Origin: UBA9611 sp965237595
GTDB taxonomy: Bacteria > Chloroflexota > Dehalococcoidia > Lucifugimonadales > UBA3495
Reading direction: 5' to 3'
Length of the DNA stretch: 64,000 nucleotides
NCBI GenBank assembly: GCA_965237595.1
Contig: CBDEFY010000006.1
Location: 682,001-746,000 of the forward strand
The notes beneath the pieces were generated by a model. The model was given only the letters and a program-made list of their open reading frames with translations. It was not told the origin of the DNA and did no database searches. The translations under genes were made by a program, and so were the position numbers. How positions within the stretch are numbered: the stretch's first letter is position 1; each line of letters opens with the position of its first letter. Positions 34,890 to 44,885 of this stretch are shown one piece after another.

Positions 34890-34932
34890 CTATTCCTCCG
34901 AAGTCCTTTTATTACTACTAACAGGGCCGGTG

Positions 34933-36081
34933 TCAGGTCCGGGTGCTCGCCGAGTCTTCTAATTTGAAATGGACGCCCCGGGATTCCATGTCCCACATGA
35001 AGGGAGCCGGGTCCAAACCCTCGGGCGGGATTACACCGGGACCCGGCAACTCCCGAGAGACTAGGAGCCCGGCGCCGACCACCAGACAAGAGGCGGTGGC
35101 CAGGGCGATGTCTCCTGGCGGAAATGAATAGGTCATGGTCAGTTCGGCCGGCTTGCCGCCCCTGACACCTTTGACTCGCACCTGCCTGGGCAACCTCCCC
35201 GGACCTGTGCTCACAACTTCGGGTCGCGGCCCCGCCAGAACTGCCGCCGTAAGAGCAGCGGGAGACACGGATTCTCCGTCAACAGTGACCGGGTGTTCCG
35301 AGGCGAATCCTGCGTCAATCAGGCTTTTGAGTGTCTCAGTTGTGGCCGGGTCGGAAAACCCCCGCCACAACGACGCGTGACGCAGACCGCCAAGAGACCG
35401 GGGGATGGTCACCATTTCCAGTCCTACGGTGAAACAGCGAATGTTACCCCACGGGGCCGGGAATGCAACGTCTTCGAATTTGGACATGCCGGGCGCCTCG
35501 GTCCACCTTCCGCCGTCGTAGAACAGGGCCGGTTGCCCGAACAGGGCCAGCCGGTGCCGCCAGACGGCCTCGCTGCGGTAGGTGGCGTCGTTCACCAAGA
35601 AGAAGCGTACTTCCTCCACAACGTCCATCCGGTCGGCCATATGACGGGCAACTACGTTGGTCTGCCCAGGACTAGCTCCCAGTCCTGGCAGGACACCTAC
35701 TCCTCGGTGCCTGGCCAAGGAATCCAGATATTCGGATTCGAAAATGCCATGCAGGGCATCCACATCGTCGTTAACGTCGGCGTAGGGGATGCCGGCTTCC
35801 ACCACCGTACGCATCAGAGACAGAGTATCGCGGCCGAAGGGTCCGGTGGCGTTCAGCACGACCGAGATACCGGGCAGGGCGGCGGTGACTTGGTCTTCCT
35901 GTTGGCAGTCCAGTTGGACCGCCGTCACCTGGCCGTCTAGGACCTCGGCCAGCCGGGCCGCCCGTTGGAAATCTCGGTCGGCTACGACCGTGCGCTGAAA
36001 TCTGATGTCATCTATAAGGAGCCGCGCCGTGGCGGTGCCGACGGTCCCACAGCCAATCAATAAAGCGGTGTTCTTCGGCAT
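34933..36081 (-). CDS. Saccharopine dehydrogenase-like NAD(P)-binding protein
   Basis: ATG 36081, two bases after the tsaB stop, gives 382 aa; the frame continues upstream only as an antisense-type overlap with tsaB. MPKNTALLIGCGTVGTATARLL is a Rossmann loop. DRDFQRAARLAEVL, LNATGPFGRDTL and the substrate domain GLGASPGQTNVVARHMAD match the saccharopine dehydrogenase/carboxynorspermidine reductase superfamily. Substrate is unknown, as no lysine or polyamine genes are close. Confidence 0.8.
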   Translation of the reverse strand: MPKNTALLIGCGTVGTATARLLIDDIRFQRTVVADRDFQRAARLAEVLDGQVTAVQLDCQQEDQVTAALPGISVVLNATGPFGRDTLSLMRTVVEAGIPYADVNDDVDALHGIFESEYLDSLARHRGVGVLPGLGASPGQTNVVARHMADRMDVVEEVRFFLVNDATYRSEAVWRHRLALFGQPALFYDGGRWTEAPGMSKFEDVAFPAPWGNIRCFTVGLEMVTIPRSLGGLRHASLWRGFSDPATTETLKSLIDAGFASEHPVTVDGESVSPAALTAAVLAGPRPEVVSTGPGRLPRQVRVKGVRGGKPAELTMTYSFPPGDIALATASCLVVGAGLLVSRELPGPGVIPPEGLDPAPFMWDMESRGVHFKLEDSASTRT

Positions 36082-36083
36082 GT

Positions 36084-36779
36084 TTACCGGCCTGGCCTTT
36101 GGGGGACCCGGTCCCGCTGTTTGGGGGCGCCGATGCTTGGCATCCTCAGGTACTCGGGCTGAAGGGTCGTGATGTCGCTTGTTTCGCCGGCCGCCAATTT
36201 CTCCCGTCCGACTGCGGCCAGGGCCCACACCCTTGCGGCGGGGACCGGGGCGAAGATCTGGGCTTTGGCTCCCAATACTCCGGCGATTTGGTCTTCCCAG
36301 ATGGTCACGCCCTCGCCGCAAAATATTGCCGGGCCGGCTACCTCCGCCAGCAGTTCGTCGGCGGTGCACACGCGGTCCTCTCTGAGGCGAATCCCATCCG
36401 GGCCGTAGAGGGCCGTGGCGCACTCCTGGCGGCCCGCTTCCAGCAGCGCACAGACCGGGACCCCGGCCTTCAGATAGGGGTAGGCCTCAAGGTCCAGCGT
36501 GCCCACGCCCACGATGGGCTTCCTCGCCACCAAAGCCAGGCCCTTGGCGGCACTGATGCCCACTCGCAGCGCGCTGAAACCGCCCGGCCCCAGGGCCACC
36601 GCCACCCCGTCCAGTTCCTGGGCGGTCAGACCGCGGCTCTCCATCAGGTCGGCAACCGCGGGCATGAGTTCGGCGGTGTGGTTGATGGTGGAGTGCCAGG
36701 TGCGCGAGACGACGACGTGGTCTTCGTCGGCGAGGGCCACACTGGCATAGCGGGTGGAAGTGTCCAGTGCCAGAAGCAT
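36084..36779 (-). CDS. tsaB: tRNA t6A biosynthesis protein TsaB
   Basis: The 231-aa ASKHA-fold protein begins MLLALDTSTRYASVALAD and has GVAVALGPGGFSALRVGISAAKGLAL, as in TsaB. It forms a complex with TsaD and TsaE that puts threonylcarbamoyl on A37 of ANN-decoding tRNAs. Its own start is 69 bp after tsaE. That gap contains a TTGACA without a clear -10, so an internal promoter is possible. TsaD is not in the window. Confidence 0.92.
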   Translation of the reverse strand: MLLALDTSTRYASVALADEDHVVVSRTWHSTINHTAELMPAVADLMESRGLTAQELDGVAVALGPGGFSALRVGISAAKGLALVARKPIVGVGTLDLEAYPYLKAGVPVCALLEAGRQECATALYGPDGIRLREDRVCTADELLAEVAGPAIFCGEGVTIWEDQIAGVLGAKAQIFAPVPAARVWALAAVGREKLAAGETSDITTLQPEYLRMPSIGAPKQRDRVPQRPGR

Positions 36780-36848
36780 CGGTCTCTTATTGCAGCAGGT
36801 CAGTCTTATTTGTCAAGTCAATATTATTTATTAGTGGAGGTAGGGTCA

Positions 36849-37337
36849 TCAGAAGCCAGCTGGGGCCAGCAGGCCCAGCAGTTCTTGAAATCGTGAATCT
36901 TCCGCCGCAACCCCAGGCTCCACGGTGATATTCCGCCGGTGTGGGTCCTCGCCGTAGTCAAGGTCGATCCAAAGACAATCTTCGGGGAATATCTCCGGCG
37001 CGCGGTCCGCCCATTCGATGACACAGACGCCCTCGTCAAATAGTTGCTCGTCCAGCCCCAAGTCCCAAGCCTCGGCTGGGCTCCCCATACGGTAGAGGTC
37101 TACATGGTGGAGAGTCAATCGTCCTTGATGGCGGGTCATGATTACGAAGGTCGGACTGCGCACGTAACCCTCGACTCCCAGGCCTAAGGCAATCCCTTGC
37201 GCGAGACAGGTCTTCCCCGCTCCCAGAGGCCCGGTCAGCAGGAAGACGTCTCCGGCCGAGGCGTGCACTCCAATAATCTGGCCCACGTCCTGGGTAAATC
37301 GGGGACCGGAGGATTGGATTTGCAGGACCGAAGCCAT
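36849..37337 (-). CDS. tsaE: tRNA t6A ATPase TsaE
   Basis: The 162-aa P-loop protein has LTGPLGAGKTCLAQGIALGLG (Walker A), SPTFVIMTRH, HHVDLYRMGSPAEAWDLGL and VIEWADRAPEIFP, the standard TsaE/YjeE blocks. It drives the TsaBD cycle. It starts 3 nt after the thiL stop, so translation is probably coupled. Confidence 0.93.
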   Translation of the reverse strand: MASVLQIQSSGPRFTQDVGQIIGVHASAGDVFLLTGPLGAGKTCLAQGIALGLGVEGYVRSPTFVIMTRHQGRLTLHHVDLYRMGSPAEAWDLGLDEQLFDEGVCVIEWADRAPEIFPEDCLWIDLDYGEDPHRRNITVEPGVAAEDSRFQELLGLLAPAGF

Positions 37338-37340
37338 GGC

Positions 37341-38414
37341 CTACTTTTGAGCCGGACCGAAATGGTCCCAACCCCGGTTGTGGGCCGAGAGCTCTTGACC
37401 ATTGGCATCGACCACCGTGACCCGGCCGGGTTCGCCTTCCAGTATCTCGCCCACCACGGCGCCGCCGCCGGGAAGCTCGGACACTAGATGATTTATCTTT
37501 GCCGGCTGGCCGGCGAATAGCAGCACGTAGTCCTCGCCCCCGCCCAAGGCCAGGTCCATGCAATCCTTGGGGAACCGGCTGCTCAAAAACGGGTGCATCG
37601 GCAACCGGTCGGCGAATATCGTTCCCGAAACCCCGCTGGCCTGGCACAACTTGGCAAGGTCGACGGCCAGGCCGTCGCTTACGTCCATCGCCGTGGTAAT
37701 CTCCGACTCAATCAGGGTTTGTGCTACGGCCACGGCGGGACGGGGACGGCGGTGGCATTCCCGCAGGTAGTCGGCCGTTTCGCCCTTCTCGGATGGTTTT
37801 TGAAGCATCAACTTCAGGCCGCCGCCCGAGCCTCCCAGGTAGCCGGTCACCGCCACCAGATCTCCGGGCAGGGCGCCGGTGCGCAGCAAGGGCTGCCCGC
37901 GCATCACCCCGGTCAGCGAAACGGTGATGAACACCACCGGGGAGCGGACCATGTCGCCGCCGACAATGGCCAGGCCGTACTCGTTGCTGACCTCCAGCAT
38001 CCCCTGGTAGAGGCTCTCTAGGTCGCCGACTTCCGTATTTGGGGGCAGGCCCAAGGTAATCAGGGCGTAGGTCGGCGATCCTCCCATGGAGGCCACATCG
38101 CTGATGTTGGCAGCCACCGACTTCCAGCCCAGGTCCTGCCAAGGGATGGTCTTACGGGTGAAATGCACCCCTTCCACCATGGTGTCGGTGGTGAAGAGCT
38201 CATTAAACCGGGGGCTGTCGGCTTGGCCGGCTGATTGCCCGGATGATTGATCTAAGCTCCAAGCGGCGGTGTCGTCGCCGTTGTCCACCGTCAGTTCGAA
38301 GGAGAAGGAAGGGCCGTTACCGGGACCGGTGCGCTGGTCAACCACCATGCGGGTGAGGAGATTGATGACGCCGGATTCGCCCAAATCTTTAATCTGCATA
38401 TAATACCCGTACAT
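37341..38414 (-). CDS. thiL: Thiamine-monophosphate kinase ThiL
   Basis: The 357-aa PurM-like kinase phosphorylates thiamine monophosphate to the active diphosphate. Visible are TDTMVEGVHFTRKTIPWQDLGWKSVAANISDVASMGG, read in pieces, and AIVGGDMVRSP, MDVSDGLAVDLAKLC and GGGEDYVLLF. AGGA sits 3 nt before ATG 38414; a second ATG at 38399 begins MQIKDLGESGVINLL, closer to the family start. First gene of the minus-strand unit; its upstream region faces the 16S promoter. Confidence 0.93.
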   Translation of the reverse strand: MYGYYMQIKDLGESGVINLLTRMVVDQRTGPGNGPSFSFELTVDNGDDTAAWSLDQSSGQSAGQADSPRFNELFTTDTMVEGVHFTRKTIPWQDLGWKSVAANISDVASMGGSPTYALITLGLPPNTEVGDLESLYQGMLEVSNEYGLAIVGGDMVRSPVVFITVSLTGVMRGQPLLRTGALPGDLVAVTGYLGGSGGGLKLMLQKPSEKGETADYLRECHRRPRPAVAVAQTLIESEITTAMDVSDGLAVDLAKLCQASGVSGTIFADRLPMHPFLSSRFPKDCMDLALGGGEDYVLLFAGQPAKINHLVSELPGGGAVVGEILEGEPGRVTVVDANGQELSAHNRGWDHFGPAQK

Positions 38415-38502
38415 TCTTCCTAATAATCTTACGGGATGACCATTCGATTATAGCCCCGTTGGGGATAAGCCGGGGTGTGTGCCTGATACAAGTAAATCAC
38501 AC

Positions 38503-38531
38503 TTGACACCTTCCAGGCACGGGACTATACT
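38503..38531 (+). promoter_or_regulatory. 16S rRNA promoter
   Basis: TTGACA (38503-38508), 17-bp spacer, TATACT (38526-38531): near-consensus, as expected for rRNA. Start about 38538. Confidence 0.88.
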
Positions 38532-38538
38532 ATCTTAG

Positions 38539-38571
38539 CCTTCCTGTCGGAAGGTCAGATGTACCTTAACA
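38539..38571 (+). promoter_or_regulatory. boxB-like hairpin and boxA in 16S leader
   Basis: CCTTCC-TGTC-GGAAGG (38539-38554) forms a hairpin at the transcript's start. TGTACCTTAACA (38560-38571) then matches 9 of 12 bases of the rRNA boxA antitermination element, the NusB/NusE binding site. Confidence 0.6.
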
Positions 38572-38572
38572 A

Positions 38573-38586
38573 CTGAATAGTGGAAG
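38573..38586 (+). other. 5' strand of 16S precursor processing stem
   Basis: The 14 bases at 38573-38586 pair with 40328-40341 at 13 of 14 positions. The two arms flank the 16S gene and would form the long stem cut by RNase III in pre-16S RNA. Confidence 0.7.
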
Positions 38587-38603
38587 GAAGCTAGGTAAAG
38601 TTC

Positions 38604-40102
<1,499 letters not shown>

Positions 40103-40351
40103 TAAGGAGCATCGGCCAGGTCTGTTAATTCCTGATTCGTTGGGATGCGGAGGCCGGGCCCACTCCTAGGTCGTTCGGTGAGTGTTCCGTTATCCCGAAA
40201 GCCGACAGGTAGAGCGCAATTGTGCTCCCCGGCTCACGGAGCGGTTCCCTGAGAAAGCTCATCGACCCCGGACTAGATCCGGGGACCTATAACTAAGCAA
40301 ACAAACAAATGAACAGAATCTTTCTTACTTCCACTACTCAGTAGTTAACGG
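40103..40351 (+). other. 16S trailer region
   Basis: This 249-nt stretch carries no tRNA cloverleaf or 23S start. It has GC-rich hairpins such as GACCCCGG...CCGGGG near 40263-40287, and the 3' arm of the processing stem (40328-40341). Confidence 0.55.
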
Positions 40352-40381
40352 AAAAACCCCGATTTAAATCGGGGTTTTTTT
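40352..40381 (+). terminator. Strong intrinsic terminator of the 16S transcript
   Basis: CCCCGATTTAAATCGGGG (40357-40374) is a perfect palindrome flanked by A5 on the left and T7 on the right. Confidence 0.92.
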
Positions 40382-40426
40382 CTGTCAGCGTTCAGCTGTC
40401 AGCTTTTTGGGTTGGGAGGAGGGCGG

Positions 40427-40552
40427 AAATCCCACTTAATCCCCCTTTGCAAAGAGGGAGACATGGCCCTCTCTTTAAGAGGAGAGACGTGGCCGCCATT
40501 TCTTGAAGGGGAAGACAGAGCCCCCTTTCGTAAAGGGGGCTAGGGGGATTTA
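40427..40552. repeat. Palindromic intergenic repeat (AAATCCC ... GGGGGATTT type), copy 1
   Basis: Starts GAAATCCCACTTAATCCCCC and ends AAAGGGGGCTAGGGGGATTT. In between are several short hairpins of the form CCCCTTT-n-AAAGGGG, separated by GACATGGCC- and GACGTGGCC-like links. The same ends occur at 48074-48311 and 57107-57131/63363-63461. Confidence 0.7.
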
Positions 40553-41572
40553 CCCCTGCAATTCCCCAATCACCTTGCGGATCTCGGCTTCGTCCGCAGC
40601 ACCCGGCCCTCCGGCGTTGAAGACTACCTCGTCCACCAGGCCGTCGAAGCGATGTTTCATCAGACCGGGTATCTCACCGTAGCCGCCGATTACGGCGAAG
40701 GTGTTCAGTATCTCGTCGGTGATGAGCTCAGCCATCTTGTCCCATTGCTGTTTCAGGGACATCTCGTGTAGGGAGAGACCCAAGTCTTCAATGCCGTGGA
40801 CCTCCAACACCTTGGAATAGCTCCGGGTGGAGCAATAAAAGGCAATCTGTTTTCTGACGGACTCCTTCTGGGAGTCGATGGCCGCCTGGTTGGGCCCGGT
40901 GACCACGAAGGCCGAGTTGCTAAGGTTGACCGACTTGCGGCCTCGGCCCGCCTTGGCGGCGCCCTCGGCGACGTTGGGCTTGATGACCTCTTGCAGGTAC
41001 TTGGCACTGGTCAGCGGGTGCAACGACAGGCCGTCGCAGACCTCGCCGGCCACCCGGCAGTTGTAGGGATTCACGGCGCTGATGAACACTGGCGGCCGGG
41101 CCTGCTCGGACTTGCCGGGACTGAAGAAGGGGGTCATCAGGGAGAAGTTGTAGTGGTCTCCGTGGAAGGCCAGGTTTTCTCCCGTCTGCCAGGTATTCCA
41201 GATAGCATGGAGCGACTGGACGTATTCGCGGAGCCGCGGACCGGGCGCGCTCCATTCAGTGGAGAAGCGCCGCTGGATATGCCCTTTGACCTGGGTGCCC
41301 AGACCCAGCCGGAAACGGCCGCCGGAAAAGTCCTGCAGGTCCCGGGCGGCGTAGGCCATCACCATGGGCGAACGGGGGAAGGCGATGGCCACTCAGGTCT
41401 CAAGGGTCACCCGTGATGTTGTTGAGGCCCCCATCATCAGAGGAAGCATCGGATCGTGTGCCGCGTCCTCGGTGCACAGACCGTCGTAGCCCATGGACTC
41501 GGCCCACTTGGCCTCCTCGGCGATGCCCCTCAGGTTGCCGGTGTTGAAGTGGTATAGCACCCTGAAGCCCAT
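40550..41572 (-). pseudogene. LLM-class F420-type oxidoreductase interrupted by in-frame TGA
   Basis: From ATG 41572 (GGAGG upstream) the frame reads MGFRVLYHFNTGNLRGIAEE and reaches TGA at 41395-41393 (codon 60). It then continues in the same frame VAIAFPRSPMVMAYAARDL, LSGGRF-like FSGGRFRLGLGTQVKGHI, to the end at 40550. The total, 341 codons, equals the usual length of this F420-dependent subfamily (ADVQ...HIERRF type). So one nonsense change splits an otherwise complete gene. A protein started after the TGA (280 aa) would lack the first barrel strands. Confidence 0.8.
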
Positions 41573-41607
41573 GAAGACCTCCGTGAATCGAATCGTTGCG
41601 AGATGGG

Positions 41608-42360
41608 TTACCTGGCCGTGAACCCGCCGTCCACCAACAGCTCGGTGCCGGTGATGTAAGATGCTTCGTCTGAGGCCAGGAACAGCACCGCGTTGGCGAC
41701 TTCGATGGGACGGCCTTCCCGTCCCATCGGTATCGCCGCCAGTCTGGCTTCCTGGCTTCCGCCATCGCCCCTTTGGCCCGAGGTCAGCATGGCGGGCATG
41801 CTCCCCGGATGGACCGAATTGACTCGGATTCCGCTCTTGGCATGCTGCACCGCCGCCGCCTTGGTCACCAGCCGGACCGCTCCCTTGGAGGCGTTGTAAC
41901 CGGGGTGCACGTAGGTCTGGCCGACGAAACCGGAGATGGACGAGATGTTCACGATGGCCCCACCACCGGCCTTTTCCATCTCTGGGATGGCATGTTTCAT
42001 GCCCAAGAAGACGCCCTTGGCGTTGATGTCCATCAGCTTGTCCCAGGCCTCGGTGCTGCCAAAGTCCTTTTCGGTGCTGCTGCTGATGCCGGCGTTATTG
42101 ACCAGGACGTCCAACTTTCCGAACCGGGCCACCACCTGGCCGACCGCCTTCTCCCACTGGTCCTCTTGGCTAACGTCCAGCGATACAAACATCGCCTGGC
42201 CTCCGGCCTCGGCAATCTCAGCTTCCACCTTTCGGCCGTCGTCCTCGCGGACGTCGGCAATGGCGACCTTGGCGCCTTCCCTGGCGAAGAGGCGTGCCTC
42301 TTCTGCTCCCATGCCGTGGGCCCCGCCGGTGATTATCGCCACCTTTCCTTCCAGTCGCAT
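41608..42360 (-). CDS. Short-chain dehydrogenase/reductase (SDR), copy A
   Basis: The 250-aa classical SDR has TGGAHGMG (cofactor loop), ADVREDD (Asp favouring NAD), NNAGIS, the catalytic Ser in NISSISG, and Tyr/Lys in YNASKGAV. It ends ELLVDGGFTAR, like many 3-ketoacyl-type reductases. It is a close paralogue of the broken SDR at 44886-45639, with two IS elements between them. Substrate is unknown. It may have been co-transcribed with the LLM pseudogene downstream. Confidence 0.88.
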   Translation of the reverse strand: MRLEGKVAIITGGAHGMGAEEARLFAREGAKVAIADVREDDGRKVEAEIAEAGGQAMFVSLDVSQEDQWEKAVGQVVARFGKLDVLVNNAGISSSTEKDFGSTEAWDKLMDINAKGVFLGMKHAIPEMEKAGGGAIVNISSISGFVGQTYVHPGYNASKGAVRLVTKAAAVQHAKSGIRVNSVHPGSMPAMLTSGQRGDGGSQEARLAAIPMGREGRPIEVANAVLFLASDEASYITGTELLVDGGFTAR

Positions 42361-42404
42361 CGTCGCGCTCCTAAGTCCGAAATTTTGGGATCCGCGTTAC
42401 CAAC

Positions 42405-42436
42405 CGTTCGTGGTGAGCTCCGTCGAACCATGAACG
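42405..42436. repeat. REP-like palindrome next to the IS110 element
   Basis: CGTTCGTGGT (42405-42414) pairs with ACCATGAACG (42427-42436), one mismatch, loop 12 nt. A related sequence (TGGTTCGACAAGCTCACCA) is at 50918-50936. Right after it, GCCGAGGCCCTTCGACGGGGC continues to the IS110 end. Confidence 0.55.
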
Positions 42437-42483
42437 AGCTGAAGCCGAGGCCCTTCGACGGGGCTCAGCAACTGTCTTGGATG

Positions 42484-43431
42484 TCAAGGCGTTTGAAGGT
42501 TTGGCTGCCACTCTCTGCCATGTTTCACCATGGAATTTAGAATGACCAAGAGCTTGCGCATACAGGCCGTCAAGGCCACTTTCTTGGGTTTGCCCATGGA
42601 GCATAGCCGTTGATAAAACTCTTTGATCACCGGATTGTACCGGGTCGCCACCAAGGCCGCCATGTAAAGGGCCGCCCTCACGTGACGGCGTCCTCCCCAA
42701 ACAGTGCGCTTGCCTCGGAGCGTTCCACTGTCCCTATTGAACGGTGCTACGCCCACCAGCGCGGCGACTTGACCCCGGTTCATCGTGCCCAATTCTGGCA
42801 GATTGGCCAAAACGGTTGCCGTGAATACCGGGCCAACGCCAGGAGCGCTCCTTATGACCCTTTCTTTGGTCCGCCACATGGGACTGGAGCGGATGAAGCT
42901 GTCCAGGTCTTGGTCCAGGTCCTCCAAGCTTTTTTCCAGCCAGCGGATATGTTCTTCCACCTGAGGACGGATCCGAGCAATCACGGTCCTCCGGCGGTTC
43001 TTCTCCGCGGTAATCATCTCCACCAACTGCCGCCGGCGGCCAACCATGGCCTGCAGGTCTTGGGCGTCTGGGTCAGGAAGAAGCCTGGGCTTAGGCTCCA
43101 TCGCCTGCCCAAAGTGGGCCAACACCTGGGCGTCCAAGGCGTCGGTCTTAGCCAGGGCGCCAGCAGCCCGGGCGAAGTCCCTTACGTGTCTGGGGTTGAC
43201 CACCGCCACTGGAAGACCGACCGCCGCCAGCTCAGCGGTGAGCTCCCACTCCAGACCTCCCGTGGCCTCGAGCACAACCAAGGAAGGGCTCATCCCCGTC
43301 AGCCGCTGGGCCAGAGCACCGATGCCGTTCGCATCGTTCGTGACCTGCCACACTTCACCCGTGGGCCTGGAAGCCACATCCAAGCAGCTCTTGGAAACAT
43401 CGATACCTATGAACACCTGCGAATCTTCCAT
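42484..43431 (-). CDS. IS110-family transposase (DEDD recombinase)
   Basis: ATG 43431 has GGGAGGT just upstream. The 315-aa protein has the RuvC-like N-terminal residues in VFIGIDVSK, LVVLEATGG and AKTDALDAQVLAHF. A coiled segment follows (about 150-190), then the C-terminal Tnp domain with SAPGVGPVFTATVLANLP, ALVGVAPFNRDSG and the catalytic Ser. IS110 enzymes work with a noncoding bridge RNA from the element's end and leave no inverted repeats or target duplication. The frame is intact. Confidence 0.9.
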   Translation of the reverse strand: MEDSQVFIGIDVSKSCLDVASRPTGEVWQVTNDANGIGALAQRLTGMSPSLVVLEATGGLEWELTAELAAVGLPVAVVNPRHVRDFARAAGALAKTDALDAQVLAHFGQAMEPKPRLLPDPDAQDLQAMVGRRRQLVEMITAEKNRRRTVIARIRPQVEEHIRWLEKSLEDLDQDLDSFIRSSPMWRTKERVIRSAPGVGPVFTATVLANLPELGTMNRGQVAALVGVAPFNRDSGTLRGKRTVWGGRRHVRAALYMAALVATRYNPVIKEFYQRLCSMGKPKKVALTACMRKLLVILNSMVKHGREWQPNLQTP

Positions 43432-43449
43432 CCATCTACCTCCCATCAC

Positions 43450-43575
43450 TGGTTCCCCTCATTGGTCCCCCGGCACCGGCCCAGCCTTGCTTGATACGGG
43501 CTGCCGCCCAGTCAACTGTTCGGGCTCTGGGCGGGGAGGACGTGGCGGCCTCGCTGAGCCTCGGCCTAAAAAGCC
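43450..43575 (-). ncRNA. Candidate IS110 bridge RNA region (upstream noncoding end)
   Basis: The 126 bp between the IS110 transposase start and the IS630 insertion carry no gene. They can fold: CCGCCCAG (43504-43511) pairs with CTGGGCGG (43527-43534) with a 15-nt loop, and other GC-rich pairings exist. In IS621-type elements the bridge RNA comes from this place. The assignment is by position only. Confidence 0.35.
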
Positions 43576-43577
43576 TA

Positions 43578-44799
43578 GTACTCAGTCAACCGTAAAATCG
43601 GAAGGGTAAAGGCGGTGAAGTTTGGTTCGTGCGTCCCGGGTGTTGAACCGCCAGTTGATGGTGGCTCTGGCGGCGTTGCGCTCCTTGACCAGAGCATCGA
43701 CTTCCCTCCTGAGGGCCTCCTCGCCGGAGAGCCGCTGCTTCAGGCAGGAGCGGGACAGGACGCTGAACTCGATCTCCGCCATGTTCAACCAACTCCCGTG
43801 CTTGGGCGTGTAATGAAACTCCAGCCGCCTGGCAATCCTCCGGGCTTCCTCAGCCGGGAAAGTCTCGTACAGCGATGCCCGGCGATGGGTATTCAGATTG
43901 TCCAAGACAACCCTTACCACCTCGGCTTCCGGGTAGGCTTCATCCGCCAGCCAGCGCATCCGGCGGGCGAAGTCTTGCATCGTGCGCCGCTCCGTGACCG
44001 CCACCCCTCGCCAACCCGCCAAGGGCTCGCAGGCCAAGAACAGGTTGCGGGTACCCTCCCGCCGGTATTCGTAGTCCTGCCGCAGCGGAAGTCCCGGCCG
44101 GGGCGGCAGAGCGGGCTGGGTCTCCGCCAACAACTGGGTGGATGTCTCGTCAAAGCAAACCACCGGACGTTGGGGATCATAGGGTTCGGCGTAGAGATCC
44201 AGGACATCCTCCATGTTAGCCACAAATTCCGCGCTCACCTTGGGAATGCACCACTCCTTCTTCTGCCACGGCTTGAGGGCGTTTTTTTGAGACGCTGGCG
44301 CACCCCCTCGTGGGACATGGAGGGCGTCAGCCCCAACTCGACCACCTTCCCGGCCAGCAGACGCAGGGTCCAGTGGTCATGCCCTTCCGGCGGCGGGCTG
44401 CAGGCCAAAGCAATCAGGTGGGCTTCGCCCCGGTCGTCCAACTTCCGGGGCCGGTTGGCCTGGGGACGGTCCTGCAAAACCCTCTCCAACCCTTCTTCGG
44501 CAAAGCGCTGCTTGACCCGGTATACGGTGCTCAGGGCCACATCCAAAGCTTCGGCCACTTGGGGTGCCGCCCAACCGTCGTCGCTCTTTAGGAGAATCCG
44601 CGCTCTAGCGGTCACTCGGGCTGAGTTTTTGCCAACCCGGATCAGTCGCTGGAGCTCTTCCCGTTGTTCCTGTGCCAGCCGCACCGCGTATTTGTCCCTG
44701 ACCATCATTGCCACCCCCGCCATCAACACTTCCCACCAGGCAGGATAGCTCAATTGGCCCCTTTCTTAAACAAATCTCAAAACCAAGTTGACTGAGTAC
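43578..44799 (-). mobile_element. IS630-family insertion sequence
   Basis: The ends GTACTCAGTCAAC (43578-43590) and GTTGACTGAGTAC (44787-44799) are perfect inverted repeats, flanked by TA on both sides (43576-43577 and 44800-44801), the TA duplication typical of IS630/Tc1. Length is 1222 bp. Confidence 0.9.
43582..44723 (-). CDS. IS630-family transposase, two frames joined by A7 frameshift site
   Basis: The first frame (from ATG 44723, GGGAAG upstream) gives the helix-turn-helix part: ARILLKSDDGWAAPQVAEAL and ALSTVYRVKQRFAEEGLE. At AAAAAAA (T7 at 44282-44288 on plus) a -1 shift leads into the second frame. There LKPWQKKEWCIPKVSAEFV joins to the DDE part with VVCFDETSTQLL, VVLDNLNTHRRASLY and GSWLNMAEIEFSVL. 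Some IS630 members use such a shift to make the full transposase. Whether it is programmed or a mutation cannot be told from one copy. Confidence 0.8.
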
Positions 44800-44885
44800 T
44801 AGGACGATTCGGCCTGCCGCGTCCTGGTTTAAGATACAAGGACGAACGGATGGCCGTACCGGCCATTTCGAAAACTTGGTAAATG

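Noticed and set aside
34933..36423. A 496-codon version of the saccharopine dehydrogenase-like gene
   Set aside because: The first 114 codons overlap tsaB in another frame and show no family likeness; the Rossmann start at 36081 is right after the tsaB stop.
40103..40351. tRNA-Ile/Ala or 23S start after the 16S gene
   Set aside because: No cloverleaf or GGTTAAG-type 23S opening before the strong terminator at 40352.
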